The translations under genes were made by a program, and so were the position numbers. From positions 620,001-684,000 of the forward strand of contig VDMD01000011.1 of NCBI GenBank assembly GCA_007026445.1: a stretch of DNA of 64,000 nucleotides, written 5' to 3'. The notes beneath the pieces are model-generated. The model searched no databases. It was given only the letters and a program-made list of their open reading frames with translations, and was not told where the DNA came from. This stretch comes from Schizophyllum amplum (lineage: Eukaryota > Basidiomycota > Agaricomycetes > Agaricales > Schizophyllaceae). Shown here piece by piece: positions 22,935-34,913 of the stretch (positions are counted from its first letter, which is position 1; every line of letters starts with the position of its first letter).

Positions 22935-25090
22935 TCAGAAAGCGCGGTGGTGGCCTGGTTTGTACTTCGAAAAGCTAGGCACCAAAAGAACCTCTGCAGA
23001 CGCTGGAAGATTCTCTCGGTAAGATTGCCACAGAAAGCGAAGCCAGTTCTGTCCGGTCAATGAGCAGATGTAGAGGAGGGAAGGAAGTGTAGCCTATACA
23101 CACCATCCCAATGATAGGATGCTTGAGATTGCGCAGCTTCGATTCCATCGGATACGTCGCAAGAAGGTAGCCTTCCCCGTCTCTGGCGTTGCGGTGTGTG
23201 AGCGCTTCTCGTAGAGGGGCAACCAGGACACGTCCTATTCCGCCCTTCAGGTCCACAAACCCGAGCTCTAAGAGGTCGTCTTTATCAATGTCCTTGGGGC
23301 GCAAAGTGTACTTCGCGTCATTGCCACGGGCCCGCGCGGCATGCCGCACAACCTTCGTGCGCGACGTCCCATCGGCCATCTTGTTGATGACATCGGAGGG
23401 TAGATATGTCAACGAGGCAGCTGCAATGTATGCGCGTCAGTCGGAGCTTGGATCAATCGATGCGTCCCAAGCCTTACCAGTATCGAGAACCGCTATACGC
23501 GATCCGGCGAAGAGTTTTTCCTTGAGAACACCGTGTTTGATTATGTTGATTTCGACGAGCTTTAGGGCCCATCGTTCGATCTGCTGCCCGGGCGCAGGGA
23601 AGACGCGAAGACTAACTTCCTCTCGTATGTCAAATGAGTGCCACGAGAGAAGGGGATGGTTGGTAATGGTTGGCCAGTCGGCCACGCCAATCCAAAGGTG
23701 TGGTTCTCCATTCTGTTTGTCTCTACGATGAACGTGTCGGTAAAAGTAGAGAGTAACAACAAAACCTGGGAGGCTCACTGGAAAGATGCGGGGCTAATGA
23801 CGAACGCCTTGGCCTTGGACAAGCAGCCTATCAGAAATATTCATGCATCACAACGAATGACTTACAAAATGAGTTACCAAGTTTACCGATCTGAGCTGGT
23901 TGATGAGGGTCTAGCAGAAGTTTCGGCGGAGGTGAGCGAGAAGGATACATCAGCGACATGGGAACCAACCTGGCCGGCCGCTGGCAAAGAGACGCTCCGC
24001 TCTCGGTTGTAATCGCTGCGAATAGTATCTGAATAGTGGTCAATGAACGGAATATGATTTGTAAACATACCAATGTAGCTGAGGCGCGAAACCCAGGCCT
24101 CCTCCGATCTCGCCTAGAGAGAGGAGTAGCGTGGAACAATGGGTAGCGAGTCGGTATTTGTAATTGTCGAGCACTATAAGCCCCGGAGCGCGGCTACCCG
24201 GGCGATGGGTAGCAATGCTCATCGGCGCCGCGACAGGAACATAGACTATAGAGGAATGATAAGTTGCGACCATACGATAAGATGGAGCTCACAGTATTTG
24301 GAGCCATCGAGGAAATGACTAGGATAGTTGGGAGTCCTGGGAACCGGGTGCTGTTCTTTCTCCCACATGTCGACGGCATGTCCACCATTCGCGATGTACA
24401 GCGGGTCAACGTGTGCCACCTCGTAGTCGTGCGCCATCGTCCATCTACAGACGTTCAGGATAATAGCACTTAAGTAAAGGTATGTGATGCGACTCACAAG
24501 GGTGTTGCGGCTAGAGTAATCACTGAGATTAGATATCTCTCACTGGTTATAAGACGACAAGGTACTCGCCAATATCGACGCTTAGACGGATATACGGCAG
24601 GTTTGCGGGCTGCCTTCCGGGCCAGCGTCCCGGCGCCTTCCAGTAAGGTCAGCGATGCAGAAGGGTGATAATGTAAAGGACAACTCACGACAAACATTGT
24701 CAAGAATGCAGGGTTATCTGTATAAATGCAGCTCAGTTTCTAAAAAACACACAAGCAGAATATGACGCTACCGTTCTCGGTAACCACCGCGTCTCCTGTG
24801 GCCTCGTCGAGAGGCATACGGCCGCCCCAACGAGCAGATGTCCCGTGGTCTACTTCCATCTGGACAAAGATTCTGGAACTAGTCGGTGGAGGGCTTCTGT
24901 CGACAGGAGGGGGGTAGATGCCATAAGGAACTTGGGGGTGGGCGCCAGATGGAGGGGCCCCCGAAGCGCGCGCATGACGGTTGGTGCTGGGCTTGACGCT
25001 ACCTAAGGCCGAAGAACTTTGGTAAGGGACGGGAGTGTCCCAGGTAACCGTCGTCGGCGACTGTAATCCATACGAAAATGCGATGCGCAT
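22935..25090 (-). CDS. Pepsin-like aspartic peptidase (A1) family protein, altered active site
   Basis: The multi-exon 3' half is clear. One exon ends ..SRIAVLDT; intron 23421-23477; next exon AASLTYLPSDVINKM through GYLLATYPME to HPIIGM; intron 23049-23103; last exon NWLRFLWQSYRENLPASAEV to the TGA at 22935. This matches the C-terminal lobe of pepsin-type proteins (DTG-S/A-x-L-x-x-LP, then HP.LG.NF). After splicing the second active-site motif reads D-T-A instead of D-T-G, so activity is doubtful. The N-terminal exons (from MRIAFSYGLQ at 25090, then DNPAFLTMFV, LPYIRLSVDIG, and VAHVDPLYIANGG) are only roughly placed; I could not find the first DTG. Paralogue of the gene at 35.6-37.8 kb, in opposite orientation. 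Confidence 0.55.
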
Positions 25091-25501
25091 CAAGTCTCGG
25101 TTCAACTACTCGGATGATTGTCAACGGGGGAATATGTAGAGACGATGTCCACTCAACACACCGTGCGCCGAAATGTCTCCTTCGATATGTCGCCGTATGC
25201 GATATGAAGCGGTATATCTATCGCCGACGCCATTTCAGACAGATGAGGTTGAGAGCAGAGACCTCTCCGGCTGCTCGCGACCTATCGAAGTTTAAGAGCG
25301 GACAGCTTGTGGGCGCCCCACACTACGTTTTCGCCTTATCATTGAAGTCGTTAGTGGCACTTTGAGTTCCGGTGAATGCTCGATAGAGGTACTGGGAAAA
25401 GGTAGCAGATGCTGGGAAACGTCCACGCCAGCCATCACCTCGGAGAATAGTACGCAGCTGCCAGGGGGTCAGTTCGAACTGCATACTTGGCACGGAGAAA
25501 C

Positions 25502-26347
25502 ACTAAACGCTATTCCCCCAACGCGTTCAGCATCACGTGACCCTTCCCACGCCGAGCGAGAGATGCGCCTTGCGCACCATGCAAAGGGCCGTCAAGGATA
25601 GGTTTGCTTACCACATGTACTGCAGCTAAGGAAGACATATATAAGGTGGTATGAACCTTCAGTAGCAGCTCAGGAAATTGGCAGGGCTGAGTGGCAGCCA
25701 CCACCTTTCTGTACATGAACCTTGGTCACACTCTACTATACGTGGTTGTTTAGCGTAACGGGCCGACACGTCGTCCATGGGAATGCGTGGGTTCGATCCC
25801 TGCCGTACACTTTTTAGTTTACGTCCAGTTTTTGTTGCTGGAACCTGTTGCATCGGTCCACGTTGTTCCCTCGAACAACTGCGCACCACCTTTACCATTT
25901 AAATTTTCAACCGTTGTGTCGCGAGTCAAGAAATGGGAACTTTCTCCGCGTACTCGGCAAAGTCCGAGGGTGACGCGCCCCGATGGCGTTGACGGGTGGT
26001 AAGAGCCTCGATGCCAACAAGCCCCATAGTACTTACACGACATACCGGTATACTCACCGCACCCGCTGTGCTCTTCTTTGTTTAGTCTTGCGGTCGCAGA
26101 GTCAGGCCCGTTCGACTTGTGTTTGACCTGCATAAACAACCGATATATAATTTGCCTCGGTGGACCTTGGAGCAGATACTTCTTCAAAAGCTTCCAAATA
26201 GGTGTCTCATTTCTTATGTAGACTGAGGCGGAAAAGCAACGCGAGGGCGAAGCTTAGCATGACACGGCCGTCGCACGGCTAAGTCAGAGTATGTGGCGTG
26301 GGAAGAAGTCACGTGATGCTGAACGCGTTGGGGGAATAGCGTTTAGT
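25502..26347. mobile_element. Mutator-like non-autonomous element, 40-bp TIRs, 9-bp TSD
   Basis: The first and last 40 bp are perfect inverted repeats beginning ACTAAACGCTATTCCCCCAA and ending ..ATCACGTGAC. A few more bases (ttcccacgcc) also match after a small gap. Both sides are flanked by an identical 9-bp direct repeat, cggagaaac (25493-25501 and 26348-26356), a good target-site duplication. The 846-bp body has no transposase frame, so it is non-autonomous. The 9-bp duplication is typical of the Mutator superfamily. Perfect ends and perfect duplication suggest a recent insertion. Confidence 0.88.
25738..25815 (+). other. tRNA-like / Pol III-like sequence, degenerate
   Basis: Inside the Mutator-like element. 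Has a strong B-box-like T arm (gtgggttcgatccctgc; stem gtggg/cctgc with two G-U pairs), a possible D arm (gttg..taac), a 5-of-7 acceptor stem (ctatacg with cgtacac), and a T5 run right after. No normal anticodon stem-loop can be drawn, so it is not a working tRNA. A tRNA pseudogene or SINE-type head is possible; chance is not excluded. Confidence 0.25.
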
Positions 26348-26427
26348 CGGAGAAACTCATCACTCAGTGTGACTCACTGCATAAGTCAAGCCCGCCAGCG
26401 TTCGTGTTCGGATAGAATATCGGTAGT

Positions 26428-26810
26428 AGAGTGTATTCGCCTATCCAAAAAGTATGATCCAAAATCCAAAGGTGAATATTTGGTTTGGTAACATAGGCAT
26501 GTTCTACTACAACATTGGACTTTGTACTTGCAAAACTGGCAGTAGGGTCAAGCTGCTCGCGTCCCTTCCCTAGCAAGGGCAACACGTCGGAACTTCGAGG
26601 TCGTTGGTGGGGTGCATCTGGGACCCCTGCGGTCCCTTCTGCACCGTCCGATCGCGACAATCTCTCTCCTGGGCCGACCGACATCGTGAAGCTGAGCATC
26701 TCGTCGCTTCTTTTGCTCCGAATTTTGCTACTCATATATCGAGAGTTTTCGAGTACTCAATTTTGATTTGGCATGTTGAAAAAGAAATTATGCATGGGCG
26801 AATACACTCT
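26428..26810. mobile_element. MITE, copy 1 of a two-copy family
   Basis: Ends are inverted repeats AGAGTGTATTCGCC..GGCGAATACACTCT, flanked by the 3-bp repeat agt on both sides (26425-26427, 26811-26813). Length 383 bp, non-coding. The sub-terminal sequence (ATCCAAAAAGTATGATCC and onward) matches the other end of the element at 60654-61047. Confidence 0.75.
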
Positions 26811-26813
26811 AGT

Positions 26814-27253
26814 GAGGCTTGAGCTGCTCCTAGTAGATAAAATGACATGGAACGCGTCGTTGCGCTCTCGAACACACACAGGCGATGCGATTGGCTGACG
26901 CGCTGCGTGGGCAGTCCTGAAAGCACGGGATTGCCAACGCATCGCAGACCGTGAGATGACACTAAAGTAGGTAACTCAAAGAAAAGAGGCATCATGCATC
27001 ATGAATGGAACGGCGTTTACTCTGCGTTTACATACTTACCAGCGTTTGCCACGTGTCGGCAGACGCCGAGCTCGTGCTTTATGTAAGACAACAGATGGCC
27101 CACTTGAGTCGGGCTCGGCCGTTTCTCAAGCCTGTCTTTCAGCATCACTCCTACTTCAGGATTTGGTTTAGATTTTTCTGAAGACAGGGTATTTGGCTTA
27201 CGTAGTACGTGGGTCTACCTTCGAACTTGCCAAACCTTGATGATAGTCCCAGA
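26814..27253. other. Intergenic, promoter side of F-box D
   Basis: No gene recognised. Lies between the MITE and the start of array member D. Confidence 0.45.
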
Positions 27254-29151
27254 ATGACTGCTCTTTTGCAAGTCGACGCAGACGTTTTGAGCTCTATTGT
27301 CAAGTCTCTGGCGAAGAGAGAGATTATGTCACTATCATCGACTTGCGTGCCATTGAGGAACGCCCTCCGCCCATCAGCCTTTGCATCGCTGATGTGGAAG
27401 CGAGGAGATCCTCCTCCACAGTCTGTATGGAATTTTGTCAGGTAAGTACGCACAAGAAGCGGCACGCCGTAGAACTAGATTGACGCCCGTACCTCAGGCA
27501 CCTCTATGTCGAGACTGACACGGAAGACCTGACCACATACGACTTCTTTCAGGACCTCAGCGGCCTTGTTTCTATTCATATCCGTGGCGAGTACATCTCC
27601 GACAATCTTATGCATATTCTTTCCACCGCGACGCGCCTCCAGCTTCTCGATATGGCCTGTTTCCCCTGGAAAATGCCGGGAAGTTACATCCAATACGACC
27701 TCCTTCCTGGCTTCCCTCCACTTTCCTGTCAGCCGCGTTTCATCAAGTTCTGCTCTCGTCTCGAGATGATATACTACGACAATGCACAATTATCGTGCGC
27801 AAGCAGGATGAGGGCGCTACGCTATGCACTGGCCACCCTCATAGAAGATATAGGCATAGACCACATTGAAGCCTTGGAGGTGTGCGTCGAAGCTCTCAGC
27901 CTGCCGTTCGCCGTGCCCTACACCTGGACGTCCCTCCGAAAGCTCGTTCTTACGGGATACTGGGTGCACACATCGGATGACCGGGACGCGTACGAGGATC
28001 CGTTACTAGGCACACCTGCATCGATCTCGGATTCTCTGCACCTCGGTACACTGCTCCTTGCTGCGCCTCGCCTCCAAGTTCTTCACATACGATGGAGAGT
28101 CCCTTACTGGCTTCCTAACACGAAATGTATCGTCTGGCCGGTGGACGAACAGCCTCCTTTATCCGGGACGGCCATACCTCGACTGGAGATCCTTGAGTTA
28201 TGCAACCCAACGGCGACGGATGGTATCCTCGCCCAGCTGCCGCCGTCACTCCGCTCGCTTGCGTTGCTAACGCATCCGCACGCAACGCAGAAGACGAGCG
28301 TTGCGAATGAATACGAGTTGTGGGAAGTGAACCCACAGTACCCGCATGCGAATGCCACCTTGACACCAGTCGAGCTCATGGGCGTTTTGTCCACGTCGCC
28401 ACTCCCCGCGCTACGTGAGCTGCGGTTGTCCTTCCGCGGGCTCAAGGACATGCGACTTTTCGAATACATCGCGGCGTCCTTTCAACAGCTCGAGGTATTG
28501 GAGTTCCATGCAGAAACGGGTCCAGAATGCATATGGACTGCAAAGGAACTGGTACGTGGCTCTTACTAATATATTGCCTCCGCTTCGAACGAGCCACCTT
28601 CGGTCTCCGTCACCCTTCTCAATCTATTCTACAGGCGGATTGCGCTCATTTTCTTGCCCCACTGGTTCACCTCCGTGTCCTGCGCATGAATACCTTCCGC
28701 AACATCTATCCCGACGATGAATGGGAGTTGGCAATGCAGGACGACACCGACAGAGATAGTTTCCTACGGTCCCCCGGGCTCTTGCCACGCATGACTGCCA
28801 GTCAAATTCTGTTTGGAGCTCATCATGCGGCAGACCAAATGTTACGGGATGGCCAAAGTGAAGATGAAGCCGGGGATACTGGAGGCGCGGAGGGCGACGT
28901 ACGCGCTCGCTTTCCTAGCTTGCGTGAAGTATGGCTGCCGATCTCAACAGCTGTAGACCCGACGACACGGTACACGTGGGTGAGCAGGATATGGCAAGTC
29001 TATCATGTTGATCGCGGCCGCGATGGGCGAGGGGACCTCCGCTTAGACTCTGGTCCTGAAATACTGTGAGTTGTCTAAGTCGTCACACTCTTGGTGTATG
29101 AAGCTGATTACTGATGCGTCGAGCAGAATGCTGGACGAACAGACGTATTAG
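27254..29151 (+). CDS. F-box/leucine-rich array protein D
   Basis: Exons 27254-27441, 27498-28551, 28635-29065 and 29127-29151 give 565 residues. F-box: LLQVDADVLSSIVKSLAKRE then IMSLSSTCVPLRNALRPSAF. Exon 2 opens HLYVETDTED and has ATRLQLLDMACFPW, IEDIGIDHIEALEVCVEALS, YTWTSLRKLVLTGYWVHT, LQVLHIRWRVPYW and LRELRLSFRGLKDMRLFEYI. Exon 3 starts ADCAHFLAPLVHLRVLRMNT and has LREVWLPIS and WQVYHVDRGRDG. The 25-nt last exon gives LMLDEQTY. Nearest in the array to B. Converges on the second MLKL-like gene 212 bp away. Expected to act as an SCF substrate adaptor, by F-box family knowledge. Confidence 0.8.
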
Positions 29152-29363
29152 TCGACTCCGATGAATGGCTTTCGCCGGTTTTGAAGGGAGTTCTTCGCGG
29201 CGCCAACGGGAGGAGGCAATACACATGAATTATGCCTACTGAATACGTACATGTACTGAAGGTAGTCGCTGACGAAAAGCTTGTACAAACCGCTCCGCCA
29301 GAAACCCCCGCAAGAAAGTGCCTGCAGTCGTACATGATGCAAGTCCACGCCCGCCTCTCCCAC

Positions 29364-30968
29364 TCACAACAGCTGCAGCGCCCTCAACGCGCCCGGAATT
29401 TGTGACCCCTCCCCTTCCAACAGCGCCAACAGGCGCCCCTGAATATTCCCCGCCCGCGCCATGAACAACCTCAGCTCCGCCAACTCCCGACAGATCTGCT
29501 CTTCCGTGTACCCCGCCCCGCCCTCGCTAACGGGCGTCCTCAGCCGAGCCATGATCCTGGCGATCTGCGCCGTAGTGAGGGTGACGGAAGTGTGTCGCCA
29601 GGCTGCGTCCTGGACGGCAGGCGGCAGCGCGCCGGAGGCCCACCCGGCTGCGGCGAAGGAGATGGGTGCAGCGTGCGTATCGGGTTGAGCTGAAGGTGGT
29701 TGGGTAGCTGAGGAAGGGCGGGCGCTGTCAGACGGGGGTGATGGCGCGAGACCCTTGGTGCGATACTGAGCGAGGCTCGCATCGAGCGTGCCAAGCGCGG
29801 ACTGTCGCGAGCTGGAAGGTGTCATAGCGGGTGTCGAGCTGCACACCCGCGATAGGCCCGCGACGTGAGAGAGGATGATAAACTGAATAGAGTTCTATAG
29901 GGAAGGGGAATGTGTTAGTTTTTTTTTAGAAAGAGCATCAGGTCGCGCGGCGCACCTGGAAGGAGATATTGGCGGTGTGCAAGTCGGTCGTAAACCGGTC
30001 GATGCGGCGCGCATTCTTGTCACGGTCCATGTAGAGCTGCACGCGCGAATTCGCGTTCATGGTGATGAGGAATTGCTGTACTTCAATGAACATGCTGGAT
30101 GCAAGCGTCAGTGAAAGAAAATAAGGGGTCATTAAACGAAGAGGCGCGAAGACATGAACCGGATTCTGAGCCTTCGGGAGAATTGCTGGAACCTTTGGGA
30201 GAAACGTACGCACCTTACGACCTTCTGCATTGGCACGGCTACGCTCTGCGCGGTTTTCTCGTCCAGGTCCGCCAAGTGCTCACGCAGGCTGATCAAGAAC
30301 GAGGCGCAGGCCTCAGCGAGACGGTAGCAGCTGCCCCAGTTATCCTAAAATCGAATACAGTCAGCATTCAAACGAGGCGAAGAGGTTAGTATACGCACGT
30401 TCACGCGCTGAATCTCGCCCCAAATCGCGATGATAGTATGCGCGACCTCCGCAATGCCTGGAATGGGGACGAGCTTGAGCAGGTCCTCGGAAAGGACGAG
30501 CGCCTTCTTCGTTAGGCCGGGAGCGCGCTCGAGGAACTTGTCGAGGGACTGCCGGATGCGTGCCTCCGCAGCGCGGAAGAAGACGTCCTTCCTGCTCTTG
30601 CCGGGCTCCTTGTCCTTGCCTACCTCCTTGTCTTTACCCAGCACCTTAGCATTGCTCGACTCCTTCATCCGACCCAGCCCCTCTCCCTCGCTAGCCTCCT
30701 CATCGCTAAAGAGCGAATCCTTGCACGCGCTCGGTGGGAGGCCAGGCACTTCCGACCCACCCCGCTTCGACTTGGACATCGACATGGGCGTGAGCAAGCG
30801 CGCCGCGCCGGAGAACGACTTGCTGAGAGAAGGCGGGTTAGGGGAGGACTTGCCTCGCGGGCGGGTGGGCGTGGTCTTCAGGGTGGACGTCGCGCGCTCG
30901 TCGGGGACCGCGGACGTTGTCTGACCGCGCAGACGCCCGGTGCTGGCGCTCTCAGAAATGCTGGACAT
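29364..30968 (-). CDS. MLKL N-terminal-domain-like four-helix-bundle protein, second copy
   Basis: Four exons (30968-30399, 30344-30214, 30094-29956, 29894-29364) give 456 residues. Start chosen at MSSISESAST; the open frame upstream has no ATG. Residues 1-125 are disordered and Lys/Ser-rich. About 130-290 forms the helix bundle: LVPIPGIAEVAHTIIAIWGE, then NWGSCYRLAEACASFLISL, then EVQQFLITMNANSRVQLYMD. The C-terminus repeats the module of the 9.8-kb paralogue: TLTTAQIARIMARL, ICRELAELRLFM and GEGSQIPGALRALQ. The shared C-terminal module is not part of the known MLKL bundle and marks these two as one protein type. No kinase or nuclease domain is attached. Role as a cell-death or signalling adaptor is inference from the fold. 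Confidence 0.7.
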
Positions 30969-31706
30969 AGTGACACAGGCGGGTTGGTTGGTGAGGGGGG
31001 TGGTGCTTGATCGAGCGGCCGGGCGAGTCGTCAAGGCCGATGATGCTGAAGAAAGGCGATGTAGAAGAAAGATGGTATAGAACGAATAGTGATGTAGGTG
31101 AGGAATAGCGAGATGTGGAGATAATCTGTGCGGCTCAAGGTTCGAGAGAGAGGAGAGGCAACGATGCTTTATAACCTTGATGATTTAGACGCGTTCCGGA
31201 AGCTCGGCGCGCTCAGGAGGCAGTCGTGTCGAATAGCCTCCATAACGCGAGGGGGGGGCAGCGCGCCTAATAACCTCCGCGAATGATCGACGGCGCAGGT
31301 GCATGTCAATGTCCATGTCATAGATCGTGTCCAAAGGCGGTGCACAGAAGTCCGCGGTCCCGGAGATGATGACAATGACAGGACAATGCCATCCATGTCA
31401 CGACAGACAACGAGAATACGACCATGTCTCGGCCGTTAAAGGACCGGTCGGTAGGCGAGTGGTCCGGCCCCAAGGTAAACGGTACATGTGCCCTTGTCGT
31501 CCAGTTCGTGTGTTCACGAGTCCGTCGAATGGAAGACGGCTCGTGTGCTTCTCCCGACTTGAGACTTGCGATTGACATAAAACAGAAGGGTTACTTCATC
31601 GCCGTGTAGACCTTCATATGAGGCAGTCCTATACGGACACCCTTCGCACCCCAGAAGGCTACAAAATACGCCACAGGCGTGTACACAGTGGGGTACACAG
31701 CGCGTC
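30969..31706. other. Intergenic
   Basis: Promoter side of the second MLKL-like gene and 3' flank of hydrolase copy 1. No gene is recognised. Confidence 0.45.
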
Positions 31707-33016
31707 CTACACCGGCACATGCCGCGCCAAGAAGTCCAACTGCGCCTGCAGTGCGGCCTCGTAGTGCTTCTCGAAGGGATAAATCTCGAAGTGGGTCGCT
31801 GGAGGGTGGCGTGAGTGTGTGACGGGCGATGGCGTGAGTGCGGGTAACAGGATGTGCACAGAATGAGAACAAGGCGGCCAGTCGCGAATAGTAGCTGTGA
31901 AAGGAACCGGGTGTATAGAGGAACCTCACGCACCTCCGGCAAACTCAACCAGTTCCACTGTCTCCCCCGCCCTCGCGACAGCACGAGCGCCCGCCACCGG
32001 ACACTCCTCGTCCTCCGTCGGCGCCAGCACAAGCGTCGGGCAGGTGATCTGCGCGGCGGCGGCGCGCGGCTTGTAGAAGAGCGTGCCGAGGAGGCAGCTG
32101 GCGTTAATCTGGGGCGGTCGTTAGCGGGTTAAGCAGGGTGAGGGATGAACGATGCTATGCTGCAAATCCACCTTCAACCCCCCTGGTAAAACAAGCCACC
32201 CAGTCAGATAGAAATATTCACCTCATTCACCCAATCGCTGCGCACGAAAGCGTCAGTTCATGCCATACTCGAGTAAACCACATTCCAATAAACAGCCTCC
32301 GACGCGCCACGCTCCAACAAATCACGCTCCAATATGCCACTCCAACAAATCACTCCGACAACAAAGCACCCTCCGAACATGGAAACCACAACCCCACATA
32401 CCTATCCTCGCATTGCCTCGCCCGAATTCCCGCCTCCGCGCCAGGCGTCGTGAGCCCCGCACACGAGCCCGACGGGCCAGCGGCGGGCATGTAGAGCGGC
32501 CCGAGGGCGAGAACACGGAGGAAACCGAGCCCGAAGCCCAAGAGACCGAGCCCGACATCCACGAGGCCCAACGTGGCGTTGAACGCACCGAGCCCCACAT
32601 CCAAGAAGCCGAGCGCGGTCGTTTTGAGGAGGCTGAGCGGGTGCACGGTAGGAATGGTGCCGGTGTAGGGGCATTGGGCGATGGCGGCGGCGGGGTTGGT
32701 GGTGAGCTGCGAAAGGGTGAGATGTACAGGAATGATGAGGGGGAGATGCGAAGGTTTAGATGAGCATGTGGGTCCTGGAGACCAAGAGTTCGTTCAGGCT
32801 CACGTCGCTGGCTATGGTGATAGCGTGGCCACCTGTGGATACGGAGCAAGGTGAGATGGAAAGAAGTAGAAGGAACAGCTATCGTACCGCCAAAACTGGT
32901 CCCCCATACGACGACGCGCTGCGCGTCGAACTGGGGCTGCTGGCGCGCCCACTTGATGACCGTACGAAAGTCCTCTACTTGCTCGGCAGGGAGCAAGATG
33001 TGACGCGGCGTGCCGT
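31707..33016 (-). pseudogene. Alpha/beta hydrolase copy 1, lacking its first two exons
   Basis: Exons matching the full copy at 38.6-40.4 kb are 33016-32888, 32832-32804, 32706-32402, 32237-32222 (a 16-nt micro-exon), 32108-31934 and 31798-31707. Together they read in frame from DGTPRHILLP through the nucleophile elbow WGTSFGG, the acid region LVLAPTEDEECPVAGAR and the catalytic-His region THFEIYPFEKHY to ARHVPV. Similarity to copy 2 stops abruptly at about 33030, so exons 1 and 2 (start codon, first strands, oxyanion region) are missing; the end of F-box gene E begins 130 bp further. The remaining frame is clean, unlike copy 2. Could only be expressed from a new start. Confidence 0.75.
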
Positions 33017-33159
33017 CTGCGTATTCATTGTAGTAGGTTCATGTCAAAGAATACGTACGTCTTGATCAGTAAACATTATAATCATCCTTGCTGTTGGCCA
33101 CACCAATGACTGAGAAGATCTCTCGGTGCGGCCCTATGTCTATCCAATCCTCTCCATCC

Positions 33160-34913
33160 CTAGTCGTCACGAGCCATGCTGTAGGCCATCGTCAGTCGAG
33201 TATCTTGGTGGGATATCTAAAAACGATCTCACCTGATGGGCAAACCCACCTCGTATATGCTCGCTCTTCCAGCTTCGTCCCGGTCTACCCGATACACCTG
33301 CCAATCCCGCCATGACATGTTGTAGTCCCCGCGGCTGTAGGCCAAAACACGTCTGCGCGGCATCCAGACCTCGCGCACCGATGCTAGGGGCCCAAACAAC
33401 GCCGCTACGATGCTTTCTCGAGGAATCCCGCTGCGATGGCGCACAACCGCCTCCCAGTATTCTTCAGAATCCCTGTTGTCTCGGAGAAGCACCTCATAGA
33501 AGGTGTTCACGCGTAGCACGCGCAAATGTCTGAGCGTTGAAAGAGCGCGCGCGCACTCGGCCTGTAGAGACATCAAAATCTCCCACAAAAAGTGAAGGAA
33601 TACTGATAGCATACCAACTCGTCCGCCGACCATAAACAACCTGGACCAATCTCTGCGTGAAATTCCAGGAGCTCCAAACGTGGAAAGCGCGCCGCTATGA
33701 ATTCGAATATGTGCATATCATCGAGATTGCGGAAAGAGAACCGCAGCTCGCGTAGGTCCGGCAGTGGTGCGGCAGCAAGGATGTTGATGAGAGCGGATGG
33801 CACTAAAGTTTCGTGCGCATCACGAGCCTCCATTATTTCCAGCTCCTCCTGCGTGTTGGCGTCCGTTTCCTGAGTGAGATGTGGCAGGATCAATAACGAC
33901 AGAACACGGACAGACGGCGGAAGCTGTGAGAAAATGCCATCGGATGCTATCGGATTGCAGAGCTGGAGCTCTTGAAGTAAGGGAACTGCGCTTCCCGAGG
34001 GCGGCGGTGGCTCTGCGCGAGGCCACACTACACACCGTGGATGGGAAAGCCACTCTGCGTATCCGCAAGATACTCGCAGAACGCGTAGGCGAGGGGCCAA
34101 CAGCAATAGAGTACCCAAGTGCACGCAGTCGTACGCCCATGCCGGGGTCCCTATATCCGGATCGTCGAGCACACCGGGATCGTCGCATGCATGCAGCCAG
34201 AAGCCGGTGATGATGAGTTCGCGCAAGGATGACCAACTATAGGCTGTCGCTATAGGTAGAGGAAGAGCCTCCGCACAGACCTCGAATACCTCGATCTGCG
34301 CGACATCCACCTGGTGGAGAAGAGTGACGAGTGGATAGCGCAGCGCGCGAATCCGACTCTCGAGCATGTCCTCGCCTCCCCGTGTGTACTGCCTCCCCAG
34401 TCGTGAGCAGAACTTCAGCATCTTTGGCCGGCAAGATAACGAAGAGAAACCTGGCTGAAGATCATAGTGTAGAGGATATTTCGAGTCTTCGGGACGATAA
34501 CAGAGATACGAAAGATCGAGCTCGTCGATGTTGGAAGCGGCGACAAGCATACCGGCCATACTGGCCGTCACAGCTTGTCCGTATATGTGGATCGATTGCA
34601 GGCCGCTGAGATCGCGAAAAAACTTGGAATCTGTGTACATCACTTCGTCGGTGTCGATGAAAAGGTGTCTGTCCCGCCACTATCAGGATACAGCATCGCA
34701 TCGCACATATTTAAGGGCGAACCTGATGAAATGTCTTACACTCCGTGGAGGTCTCTTGCCTTTGCGCCATCTACACGAAGCAAGAAGGTTTGGACTCAAG
34801 ACGGCGCGCAGCGACGTGCACGCCGATGAAAGCGACAGGGCATCGTGAACCTGCAGGAAGTGTGTTATGCACCGTAGGATGTCGGCGTCTACTCGCAGCA
34901 ACGGGGCAGACAT
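33160..34913 (-). CDS. F-box/leucine-rich array protein E
   Basis: Exons 34913-34723, 34668-33615, 33561-33233 and 33178-33160 give 530 residues. F-box: LLRVDADILRCITHFLQVHD then ALSLSSACTSLRAVLSPNLL. Exon 2 opens HLFIDTDEVMYTDSKFFRDL and has IDELDLSYLCYRPED, LLHQVDVAQIEVFEVCAEAL, YSWSSLRELIITGFWLHACD, LRVLRVSCGY and LRELRFSFRNLDDMHIFEFI. Exon 3 starts AECARALSTLRHLRVLRVNT; the 19-nt last exon gives SMARDD. Very close to H (50 kb), which lies in the opposite orientation, and a little less to G. Lies between the two hydrolase copies, so it may have moved with them. Confidence 0.82.

Noticed and set aside
31514..32032. 172-residue minus-strand frame with Arg-rich N-terminus
   Set aside because: Reads the last two exons and introns of hydrolase copy 1 in a wrong frame.
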